Origin: Ectocarpus siliculosus
Taxonomy: Eukaryota > Sar > Phaeophyceae > Ectocarpales > Ectocarpaceae
Assembly (NCBI GenBank): GCA_000310025.1
Contig: FN649752.1
Coordinates: 773,452 to 837,451, forward strand
Direction: 5' to 3'
DNA: 64,000 nt
Shown: positions 1-12,000 of the stretch, in pieces
Layout of the letters: each line of letters begins with the position of its first letter
How positions within the stretch are numbered: the first letter of the stretch is position 1
The notes under the pieces: model-generated
Seen by the model: the letters and a program-made list of their open reading frames with translations, nothing else
What the model was told of the DNA's origin: nothing
The model's database searches: none
Made by a program: the position numbers and the translations under genes

Positions 1-62
1 TTCCTTCGTTGGTAGAAGCTCTTGGTTCCGATCCCTCTTCTCCTTGGAGCACATTTGTTAGC
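1..62 (-). CDS. Possible further exon of the giant gene, cut by the window edge
   Basis: On the minus strand, ATCCCTCTATTTCAG at 77-63 is a strong acceptor. It is followed in phase 0 by an open stretch (ANKCAPRRRGIGTKSFYQRR) that runs out of the window. It is too short to judge by content. The 849 bp between it and the donor at 911 hold no other exon I can support. Confidence 0.3.
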
Positions 63-3000
63 CTGAAATAGAGGGATAAGCACATTGAAATGAATGCACA
101 AGAGATTACAGGTGGGGTAGAATCAGTAGTTCAACAAGCGTTCCATACGACGAGCACGCCACGCACCATTTAGTTGTCTGCGATGGCATGCTCACAGCGA
201 AGGGAAATAAACTAGTTTGTCCCAAGGGTATGTAGTCACCGCAGACCGGAAGCAGCGCACACCTCACTTGTTGAGAGCAAGAGACGCCGAGCAACACAAG
301 CAGAGAAGCAACCACACGACAAAACCCACCGGCGTTGCATCGCTTCACACCGGACACGCCACTGCTCAGACTCCACTCTTGCGCGTTTTAAGTCTCGTCC
401 TTTGCTGGCCACGTAAGCTCTTAGACGACGGGCACCCTCGCCCTAGAGGTTGGGAGAGACCGAAGCCGGGGAACAACGTAGGGGTTCTGGTTTGGTGAGA
501 TTCGCGTGGACGACCAACTAAGAAGGAATCTGTATCTCGAATCATCACTATTTGCTGTAAGTGCAAGATCTCACGTTTCGACGAAAGACGACTCCCCCGG
601 TTGTGCTTGCGTTTTGTGTATGGTGTCGGTCTCGTACGCAACACGGAAAGAACGTGCACCTAAAACTGAGACGCTCTACAAAACAATGCGTCAACACAAA
701 CAAGGCTGAAACCAAGATCGGACAACGTCTTCCCGTTGCAAGCCAACAATTATTTTGAATGCACCGTTCTGGAACACACCTGCAGCGCGACCATCCCGAT
801 CCCGCCTGTCCCTTCTCCCAGAAACACCTCCGGTTCGTGCCCCGTTGTTTCCCGCTTTTCTTCCTCGTGCTCGCCCACATGCCCGCCTCCCGCATGATTA
901 GAATGTCTCACTGACGCCTTTCGAGCCCTCCGCTTGCTGCCCACGGCAAGGCCGGCTATGCTGTCGAGTTGTTCGCCGAGGTCTGCGTCAGCTTGAGCGA
1001 GCTGCAGGCGGACGGCGCGGGTTTCTTTCTCCCGCTTGAGGACGGCGTTTGCCCAGTCGTCTTGGAGAAGGATGGCGAGGGCGCGCGTCTTTTTGTCGAG
1101 TTCTCGTGCATGCCTCGCTGCCTGCGCGTGAAATGTGCGAAAGAATGGGGGTGGAAGTATTCTGCTAGAGTCTGGTCGGAAGTTGATCGATCCTCCACGA
1201 ACAAAGTCAACACGTCAAGGCAAACAAGAGACAGAAGAAGCGATGGTGGCATCAGCCACACGTGCGGCTGTCGTGTGCTCGTACAAGAACCGTCGCGTTG
1301 GCCACAATTTTTTTTTATGTGCTCCAGCGACGGAGCCATGACCGTAGTACCGACTGAAACACCCAAACGTACGAACCCCGCGTCTGAATAGCACAAGTTG
1401 GTGGAATAGAAGTATTTCTGGTGGCCACGTATATTCGACCACGGTATGTGCCGCAAACGTTTATCGATCGCATTAAAGAAACACACCCATGACCGCCGGG
1501 ACGCCTGAATACGGCGCAAACTGTGGTCTATTCCGGCGTGCACCAAAAATTGTATTTGAAACTTAATCGCAACTCAACAGTAGAGCAAATCGTGGCGTGG
1601 GTGGCACTAACGTAGCACTCCTGACCACGAACGTTGCAGGAACGAGCGCAAGGAAGCGGTTCGATAGTTCAACGACTTTGGCGCGCCAACTGTTCTTTAC
1701 TTTAATCCCTGTGATCAATGTCCAGAATGAGCAGTGCTTTTCAGGTGGCTCAACGGGGGTTGCCTCTCACCAACCCCTGCAGACGCCGTAGCTGACGCTC
1801 TCGCGCTACCTCCTCCGTATCCTTGACCTTGAGCTTCAGCTCAGATGCCAATTCCAGCCCACGAGCGGCCTCCCGCTGTGCTTTCTCTCGTGCCTCAGCA
1901 ACCTCCACGCTGGCGGCGGCCGCCTTTTTCCAAGCCTCAGCCTTGTCGGCGGCCGCTTTCGCCTCCTTCTCCATCGCCTCAGCTCGGGCAGCCCTAGCCG
2001 CAGCGGTAGCGCCGGCGGCCGCCCCCTCGGCGGCAGACAGCGATGCGGCGTGCAGACAGAGACGGCTCCACCCTCGGAACACGAGGGCCCTGCCTCTCTC
2101 ATGGCACACGCGAGCAACCTAAAGGGAAAAGTGTCTTTAAGGCTGGTGCCAATAGCATAGTCGTGGATACGCAAAGTTCTTCATGTTGCTTAAAATACAA
2201 CATTGGATCAACATCTGGCTTCCTAGGCTGAGATCGGTTGACCGACATATCTGTGCGTCTCACCAGCATCTTCAGACGGTGTAGTTGATGCTCCCGCGCC
2301 ATCTTCCCTGCTTTCTCCCGTGCCTCAGCAACCTCCACGCTGGCGGCGGCCGCCTTTTTCCATGCCTCAGCCTTGTCGGCGGCTACTTTCGCCTCCTTCT
2401 CCATCGCCTCAGCTCGGGCAGCCCTAGCCGCAGCTGTAGCGGCGGCGGCACCCCCCTCGGCAGCAGACAGCGATGCGGCGTGCAGGCACAGCCGGCTCCA
2501 ACCGCGGAACATGAGGGCCTTGTCACTCTCGCCACACACTCGAATTATCTTGGCAGGCAACGATGGGAGAAGGCGTAACGTGGGGTGGGACGGAAGGCAG
2601 TACTCGTTAGGTGCAGTGGGCTAAAGAAAAAACCTTTCCTCACTTGAGACACGGTACCGGTTCATGGCTTCCGGCAGTGTGTTTGTCTCAACCACCGGCA
2701 GTATGTTTGTCTCACCACCATATCGATATGGTGCTATACAAATCGGAGGGATTGGTCACAAGGCGATGTTCTCACCAGCATCTTTATTCGTCGTAGCTGG
2801 TGTTCTCGCACTACCTCCTCCGTGTCCTTGACCTTCAGCTGTAGCTCAGACGCCAATTCTGAACCACGAGAAGTTTCCCGTTGCGCCTGCTCCGTCGCCG
2901 CGGCCACCTCTGCGCTCGCCGCGGCCGCTCTCCTCGACGCCTCAGCCTTGTCGGCGGCCGCTTTCGCTTCCTTCTCCATCGCCTCAGCTCGGGCAGCTCT

Positions 3001-6000
3001 GGCCGCAGCGGTGGCGGCGGCGGCGGCCCCCTCGGTCGCAGACAGCGATGCGGCGTGCAGGCAGAGACGGCTCCACCCTCGAAACATGAGGGCCCTGTCT
3101 CTGTCGCCGCAGAAACGGATAACCTTGACGGTACGGATACAATGAATGGCGCCGGAGGGTGGGGTAGGGGAAGTCAGCCCGTGCACTACACAGCGAGACC
3201 ACGTACGCTGTAACTGTGAGCATCAGATATCGTTTCGATAGTAGGACGACTCCAACCGGCAAGGAGCCCTCTTTCCATGCACCCGCCCCACCAAAATGGA
3301 ATGGATAGAGTACCCACAAGCGGTAGTTCCACTGGGGTTGCCTCTCACCAACATCTTCAGGCGATGTAGTTGACGATCTCGCACTGCTTCCTCCGTGTCT
3401 TTCACCTTGAGCTTCAGCTCAGCAGCCAATACCGACCCACGGGCGGCCTCCCGTTGGGCTCTCTCTCGTGCCTCGGCAACCTCCACGCTGGCGGCGGCCG
3501 CTCTCCTCCACGCCTCAGCCTTGTCGGCGGCCGCTTCCGCCTCCTTCTCCATCGCCTCAGCTCGGGCAGCCCTAGCCGCAGCGGTGGCGGCGGCGGAGGC
3601 TCCCTCGGCGGCAGACAGCGATGCGGCGTGCAGGCAGAGACGGCTCCACCCTCGGAACATGAGGGCCCTGTCCCTCTCGCCGCACACGCGAGAGGTCTTG
3701 ATTGGCAGCAGCGACAAGGAGGGGAATGTGGCGATAGTGAGAGCGGTGAGAGGAAACACAGGCGAGGCTTGCATGCCTGGATAATGTCGAGAGTACGACG
3801 TACGAGATTCATATACCTCTCGTCCCTACTCTCTATTTTCAACTGAAATATGCCCCGTATGCCGCAGAGTTGTCCAGTGGAGGCTGTCTCTCACCAGCAT
3901 CTTCAGACGGTGGAGCTGATGCTCTCGCACTTCCTCCTCCGTGTCTTTGACCTTGAGCTGTAGCTCAGACGCCAATTCCGACCCACGGGCGGCCTCCCGT
4001 TGTGCTTTCTCTCGTGCCTCGGCAACCTCCGCACTGGCGGCGGCCGCTCTCCTCCACGCCTCAGCCTTGTCGGCGGCTGCTTTCGCCTCCTTCTCCATCG
4101 CCTCAGCTCGGGCAGCCCTAGCCGCAGCGGTGGCGGCGGCGGCGGCCCCCTCGGCGGCAGACAGCGATGCGGCGTGCAGGCAGAGACGGCTCCACCCTCG
4201 GAACATGAGGGCCCTGTCTCTCTCGCACACGCGAGCGATCTTGATAATCAGCAACGATTAGGAAGGAAGTGCGGCGATAGTGAGAGCGATGAGAGGAAGC
4301 ACAGGCGAGGCGAGAACGTCTGGCTAACGGCAAGAGTAGTATACGATGCGCGAGACGTGAGAGGCCTCTCAATACTGTCTACTGGATTATTCTGCGTACC
4401 ACGCCGTAGAGTTGTCCAGCGGAGGCTGTCTCTCACCAGCATCTTCAGGCGATGTAGTTGATGCTCTCGCGCTACCTCCTCCGTATCCTTGACCTTGAGC
4501 TGCAGCTCAGATGCCAATTCCGACCCACGGGCGGCCTCCCGTTGTGCTTTCTCTCGTGCCTCGGCAACCTCCACGCTGGCGGCGGCCGCTCTCCTCCAAG
4601 CCTCAGCCTTGTCGGCGGCCGCTTTCGCCTCCTTCTCCATCGCCTCAGCTCGAGCAGCCCTAGCCGCAGCGGTGGCGGCGGCGGAGGCCCCCTCGGCGGC
4701 AGACAGCGATGCGGCGTGCAGACAGAGACGGCTCCACCCTCGGAACACGAGGGCTCTGTCACTCTCGCCGCACACGCGAGTGATCTTGATAATCAACAAC
4801 GATTAGGACGGGAGTGTGGCGACAGCAGTGAGAGCGGTGAGGGGAAGCACAGGCGAGGCTTGCACATCTAGATAAAGGTGAGAATAGATACGACGTACGA
4901 GACTCAGAGACTCCTCGTTCACCTCTACTGTATACTCGAAATATGCCACGTACGCCGCAGAGTTGTCCAGTGGAGGCTGTCTCTCACCAGCATCTTCAGA
5001 CGGTGGAGCTGATGCTCTCGCACTACCTCCTCCGTGTCTTTGACCTTGAGCTGTAGTTCAGATGCCAATTCCGACCCACGGGCGGCCTCCCGTTGTGCTT
5101 TCTCTCGTGCTTCGGCAACCTCCACGCTGGCGGCGGCCGCTCTCCTCCAAGCCTCAGCCTTGTCGGCGGCCGCTTTCGCTTCCTTCTCCATCGCCTCAGC
5201 TCGAGCAGCCCTAGCCGCAGCGGTGGCGGCGGCGGAGGCCCCCTCGGCGGCAGACAGCGATGCGGCGTGGAGACAGAGACGGCTCCACCCTCGGAACTTG
5301 AGGGCCCTGTCACTCTCGCCGCACACGCGAGAGATCTTGATATGTAGCATCGATTGGGAAGGAAGTGCGGCGATAACGAGCGCGGTGAGGGGAAGCACAG
5401 GCGAGGATTGCACATCTGGCCAAATGGCGAGTGTAGTATACGATGTAGGGGACCCACAGGCCCCTCGCCCATCTCTACTATTGCCTACTCAAATATGCCA
5501 GGCATGCCCTGGGGTTTCCAGTGGAGGCTGTCTCTCACCAGCATCTTCAGACGGCGTAGCTGATGCTGTCGCAAGGCCTCCTCCGTGTCTTTGACCTTGA
5601 GCTGTAGCTTAGATGCCAATTCCGACCCACGGGCGGCCTCCCGCTGTGCTTTCTCTCGTGCCTCGGCAACCTCCGCGCTGGCGGCGGCCGCTTCCGCCTC
5701 CTTCTCCATCGCCTCAGCTCGGGCAGCCCTAGCCGCAGCGGTGGCGGCGGCGGAGACCCCCTCGGCGGCAGACAGCGATGCGGCGTGCAGGCAGAGACGG
5801 CTCCACCCTCGGAACATGAGGGCCCTGTCACTCTCGCCGCACACGCGAGTGATCTTGATAATCAACAACGATTAGGACGGGAGTGTGGCGACAGCAGTGA
5901 GAGCGGTGAGAGGAAACACAGGCGAGGTTTGTGTATCTGGTTTGTGTATCTGGCCAACGGTGGGGACGTGCAGTATACGATTACGAGACTTGAAGGCCTC

Positions 6001-9000
6001 TCATTTACTGCCTACTGAATATGCCACGTACGCCGCAGAGTTGTCCAGTGGAGGCTGTCTCTCACCAGCATCTTCAGACGGTGGAGCTGATGCTCTCGCA
6101 TTGCTTCCTCCGTGCCTTTGACCTTGAGCTGCAGCTCAGATGCCAATTCCGACCCACGGGCGGCCTCCCTTTGTGCTTTCTCTCGTGCCTCGGCAACCTC
6201 CGCGCTGGCGGCGGCCGCTCTCCTCCAAGCCTCAGCCTTGTCGGCGGCCGCTTTCGCTTCCTTCTCCATCGCCTCAGCTCGAGCAGCCCTAGCCGCAGCG
6301 GTGGCGGCGGCGGAGCCCCCCTCGGCGGCAGACAGCGATGCGGCGTGCAGGCAGAGACGGCTCCACCCTCGGAACACGAGGGCCCTGTCCCTCTCGCCGC
6401 ACACGCGAGCGATCTTGATTTTCAGCAACGATTAGGACGGGAGTGTGGCGACAGCAGTGAGAGCGGTGAGGGGAAGCACTGACGAGAATTGTGTATCTGA
6501 CCATCGGCGAGACGTATACGATACACGAGACTTGAAGACCTCTCAATACTGTATACTCGAAATATGCTGCGTATGCCGCAGAGTCGTCCAGTGGAGGCTG
6601 TCTCTCACCAGCATCTTCAGACGGCGTAGCTGATGCTCTCGCACTACCTCCTCCGTGTCTTTGACCTTGAGCTGTAGCTCAGACGCCAATTCCGACCTAC
6701 GAGCGGTCTCCCGTTGTGCTTTCTCTCGTGCTTCGGCAACCTCCACGCTGGCGGCGGCCGCTCTCCTCCAAGCCTCAGCCTTGTCGGCGGCCGCTTTCGC
6801 TTCCTTCTCCATCGCCTCAGCTCGGGCGCTCCTGGCCGTAGCTGTGGCGGCGGCGGCGGCCCCCTCGGCGGCAGACAGCGATGCGGCGTGCAGGCAAAGC
6901 CGGCTCCAACCGCGGAACATGAGGGCCCTGTCACTCTCGTCGCACACTCGGATTATCTTGGCATGCAGTAATGGGAAAATACGTAGCGTGTGGGGGGAGT
7001 GATGAGCACAAAGGTCGAGGGGGCTTGTGTATGCAGTTGGCAGTGAGAGTACAACGTGCAAAACAATAGACGAGACGAGAAACACCACTCTACACTGCTC
7101 CCATATACCGTATACCCTACTGTACTGAAACCTGCCATGTACGCGCGGAGGTATACAACAGCGGCTGCTTCTCACCAGCATTTTCGTTCGGCGTAGCTGG
7201 TGCTGTCGCAATGCCTCCTCCTTGTCTTGGATGTTGAGCTGTAGCTCAGACGCCAACGTTGACCCACGAGCGGCCTCCCGTTGTGCTTTCTCTCGTGCCT
7301 CGGCAACCTCCACGCTGGCGGCGGCCGCTCTCTTCCACGCCTCGGCCTTTTCGGCGGCCGCTTCCGCCTCTTTCTGCATCGCCTCAGCTCGGGCAGCCCT
7401 GGCCGTAGCGGTGGCGGCGGCGGAGGCCCCCTCGGCCGCAGATAGCGACGCGGCATGTAGACAGAGTCGACTCCAACCACGGAACAAGGATCTCTTGTCC
7501 GTGTCGCCATATGCTCGAGAAATCTGAGAAGGAAGTAACGAGGCGACGAAGAACCATACTTTGTATTCCGCAGCGAGACAACCGTTTGGAGCTTGTGGTG
7601 CGCGGAACTAGCATTCAAGAACCTGTCGCGCGAGCGCGTTGGTGTTCCTGTCCCTATGGTGGGTGTTCGTGTCCCTATTGGGCTTCAATTTAATTGCACC
7701 TTCACCGACCGGGCTCTATCTTCACCTTCGCCACTGCCCTAAGTCGCTTCAGCTCCTTCTCCCGATTGCTTCGCTCAAACCCCTCCTCTTCGACGGCGTC
7801 AATCGACGAAATGGCCTTTGCGGACCCCTTACCCTCTACGTCGACCTCAACAGCCCTTGCAGCCGGTGTTGCCGCTGCAGATGATCCCTCAGCCGCGTTG
7901 AGCGAGACGAAGTGCGAACACAGGCGACCCCAGCTACGGAACATGAGGCGCCGGTTTCTATCGCCAAGCACTCTGGCCACCTGAACGTTCGGGGAGTATC
8001 GAAGTGCGGGAAACCTTCGTTGGAGCCAATGTCGCGAGGCCCATTGTGATCGACATCCCGCTTTTCAAAGGGTGGTAGAACGAGGTAGACCATGTTGGCC
8101 CAATGCAGTCGCACTGCTGCAAATGCCAGCAGGTGCCGATCAAAGCGTAACCTTAATACACAATTGAATACATGCGTGGGAATGCATCTTGGTAGAACAC
8201 ACGGAGTGATACTCACGTACACCTCGTCTTGACATCGAGCAAACGTAGACCTCGTCTTGACATCGAGACCAGGTCTATTCGTCACCAAGAACAGTTCTGA
8301 CTACCCAGCTCTCCTTGTATACTAATTCGACGGGCGATCTAATACTCGTCGTCGATGGCGAGCCGAAGCTCTTGTGGTACACGAATGATCAGCGAAAGTC
8401 TGGGAGAAAACAGCAACACAGGGACAACCGGCCTGTGGGGGGTCTCAAGGGCATATCGATTTCGAGGATGTCCGTCGGCCCATCAAACGCTTCAACATGC
8501 GGTGCACGCTACAGCGGATAAAGCTACCAGCGTGGCTGTGTGGTGGTCTCGGTCTGTGAATGGCGTTCCCTACCGTCTCTGCTCTCCTGAAACGTTCGAC
8601 GAATCGTTCAGCCAACGACCTCTCGCAGTATTCTGTTTTCACAGACACAGCGACGTGCTAAAACAGAGGCAAAACGGCGTGACGCTTCGTGTACGATATG
8701 CAGGACGGCGCCTCCCCTGAATTTCGCTGCTGACCTAGGGCAAATCTACGAACCGTCGTCGCCTCAAAGATGTTTCTGCTACGTTCGACGTCAGTGAAGC
8801 GTCAAGGTCAGGACTTGGTCTAGATGAGGGAGTTTTTAAGTCACGCAACGTGTACTCACCACTCGAGCGGCTAGCTGTCGTTTTTGGTTGTCGACGGCCT
8901 TTTCAGCTTCCTCTGCTCTCTTCACAAGGGTCGCCGGCATCACCGACTCTCCGTCGGCCTTTTCCGATGCCTTGGCTTGTTCTGCAGGTGCATGTTCTGA

Positions 9001-12000
9001 CTTCTGCATGACATCCGACCTGGCTATCGCTTCCGCGGCCTTCGATGACCCCTCGGCGATGTGGAGAGGCGCCGAGTGTCGGCAGAGCTGACTCCAACCG
9101 TGGAAGAGAAGTCGTCTGTTGTAGTCCCGACCTGCGCTGCAGATCTGCGGTCGGGCCGAGATTGAAACACACACTCAACGTGAGATTCATGGGTATGATA
9201 GATGGAGTCCGACAACAAGACCGCTACCCTGTTGCCATTTCATCGATTGTCAGTGCGTCCGGGTGCGGGCGTAGAGATGTTTTGGCACCACCCTACTTTT
9301 CCCTGTCGATTGGTGGTGGAGAAAGCGAACTGGGTTGCCAGCCCAACCACACTTACCATATGCAATGCCCTCCTCTCCCTCTGGTCTCTCGCTTCCGACT
9401 CCGCCGCTGCCACGCGTTGCCGAACCACGGCGGCGTCTGTCTCGATTCCGGCGGCCGTTGCAGCTGCAGCGGCCTGCGTCGCTTCCGCCTCCGCTCTGGC
9501 CGCCCTCGCGGCTGCGGTGGCCGTCGCCGATACGGCATCGGCGGCGTTGAGAGACGCGGCGTGCAAGCACAACCGGCTCCACCCTCGGAACAGCAAGCGC
9601 CTGTCTTTGTCCTTGCAGACTCGAGATATCTGGGGCGTAGAAGCGACGAGAGCAAGACGGCGTGGTCCGCATGACGTGTGGGTGCAGCGTGGGCCAGGTC
9701 CGCAATGTACTTCACAAAGGCTCGATGGTTGCACTCCTACAGGTCATCCGTGTGATATCGATTCACATCCCAGCAATATTCCGAATAGACGACGGCTCGC
9801 GTGGCTCTCGTAATGGAAGCCGACGCGGTCCACGCGGCACGTCCGAGGCTCCATGAACTCAGCTTGCTTCGTACGATCATGAATAGAGCGTCAACGACAC
9901 CCTCTCATATGCGTAGGAGTTGCATTTTGTGTTAGAAACAAAAACGGAGGCAAATGGCTCCAGCGTGCGCTTGGAGGGAATGGGCTCTACAAACCGGTTG
10001 CAGTTCCAATCGAGGTTTGAGTCGTGTCGGTTTCAACTTCGACAGTCACATGCGCCAAGCGCATGGTGTCTCACGGTTGTCCTCGCCCGAACCCGGTTCG
10101 TCTCCTGCTCCTCCTCGCGGCTCCGCTCTGTCGACGTTTTCGCTTCGACCGCGTCGGTCGACGAAGCTGCTGCCGCTGCGGCCCCCGTTTCCTGAGCCTC
10201 CACCCTCACCGCCCTTTCAGTGGGTGCTGCCGCTGCAGGTGACCTCTCCACCGCGGCGAGCGAGGCTGGATGCGAACGGAGGCGCCCCCAGCTGCGGAAT
10301 AGGAGGCGGCGGTTCCTATCGCTGAGCACTCTAGCAACCTAGCGGTGCGGGAGGGGAGTGAAAGTACGACATGTGTCATGCTGAAGCCAGATCTTCAATG
10401 GCTATCTTTCGTCGGTATCGCGAACTACAGAGGGTCGTGGCAACAGCTCGATTCAAAAGGTGCATTGCAGCCACCTCTGTGCAGCCGCAGCACGATATCG
10501 CCATGAGCAGGCATCGCAATGGGTGCACGATGTTGGAGGTGAGATCGTCGTATTCTTGCTGTCATAATTCAGCATGCTGTTCACGAGAACATCAACATGT
10601 TCACATGTTCTGGCCTTGTCCTGACATACCACCTCTCCCACTTGTCGTGGTCCTCCTCGCTGTGTTCACGTTTTCAACGCGGTTTTGGCCTTTCCGATCT
10701 TCTCCGTAATCCCTCGACCGACGCATGATCTATCATCCATGGTCGGCGGGGAGACAAAAGCTCTTGTGGCACACGAACGACGTGCGAAAGTGCTGAAAGA
10801 ACTTGCAACACAAGGACAGCCTGCCTGTGAGGGCCTCGAGATTGCATCGATATGCGAGGATGCCCGTCGGCCCACCTCAAAAACAACATGTGGCGCAAGC
10901 AACAGCGGATGAAGCTGTCAGATGATGGCTGTGTGGTGGTCTCGATCTTGTGCACGGCTTTCTCTACCAACGGGTCGCGGTTGAAACATGCGCTCAACGT
11001 GAGATCGTGGATATGACGGGCGGGGTCGGCCAACAGGACCGCTACACTACTGGCACATCATCGATTGCTCTTGAGTCCGCGTACGAGCGCAGAGATGTTT
11101 GACATCACTCTACCATATCCCGTCGTAGGTGAAGATCACACAACGGCCGACTGATAGCACCGTGTGCTAGCGAAAATCCACTTCTCCTGCATGGTTTCGA
11201 AATCAGGGAAGAGACGATACACCGTGCTCCGATAGACCCAGCTTCAATAGTGGTCACATGCGAAATGTGGAGATAGTCAAACACCTCACCATCTGCAATG
11301 CCCTCCGCTCCCTCTGGTCTCTCGCTTCCGACTCCGCCGCTGCCACGCGTTGCCGAACCACGGCGGCGTCTGTCTCGATTTCGGCGGCCGTTGCGGCTGC
11401 AGCGGCCTGCGTCGCCTCCGCCTCCGCTCTGGCGGCCCTCGCCGCTGAGGTTGCCGTCGCTGATACGGCATCGGCAGCGTTGAGAGACGCGGCGTGCAAG
11501 CAGAGCCGGCTCCACCCTCGGAACAGCAAGCGCCTGTCTTTGTCTATGAAAACTCGAGATATCTGGGCGTACGAGCGACGGAAAGCATGATGTACGGGTG
11601 CGGTGTGGTTCGAGTCCGTATGCTTGACTGAGGTTCGATAGTTACATTCCACGGGTACCCGTGTAATGTCGACTCACACCTCAGCAGCATGTCGGAATAG
11701 ACGACGGCTCGGGGTGATTTTCGTGATGGTAGCCGAGGCAGTCCACGTGGTACATCCAAGGCCCCATGAACTCAGGTTGCTCCGCATACAAGCGACCATG
11801 GATGGAGGGTCAACGACAGGCGATTTGAAAGTATCCGTATCGTGGTGTTGCCCTTGTTGGTCTATGAGCACCATCGCGCTGACTCCGATTTTGTCATTGC
11901 GGCGTTGTTCGAACATCTCGGTGTGGCATGAGACGGTACCCCTCATTCAAACATGGCCCGATATGCCGCTAGATGGCTCTCAACGTCGTTTCACTCGGTG

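Noticed and set aside
106-357. Possible small secreted protein (hydrophobic VVASLLVLLGVSC)
   Set aside because: The hydrophobic stretch sits well inside the frame. No splice or start context supports it, and it lies within the probable last visible intron of the giant gene.
956-1546. 196-codon minus-strand open frame
   Set aside because: The real exon at 912-1121 uses another frame with correct splice phase. This frame crosses a strong acceptor and intron sequence.
1823-7527. Plus-strand Ala/Ser-rich open frames opposite every class A exon
   Set aside because: They are shadows of the Ala/Glu/Lys codons on the minus strand. They have no consistent splice sites, and the conserved core only makes sense on the minus strand.
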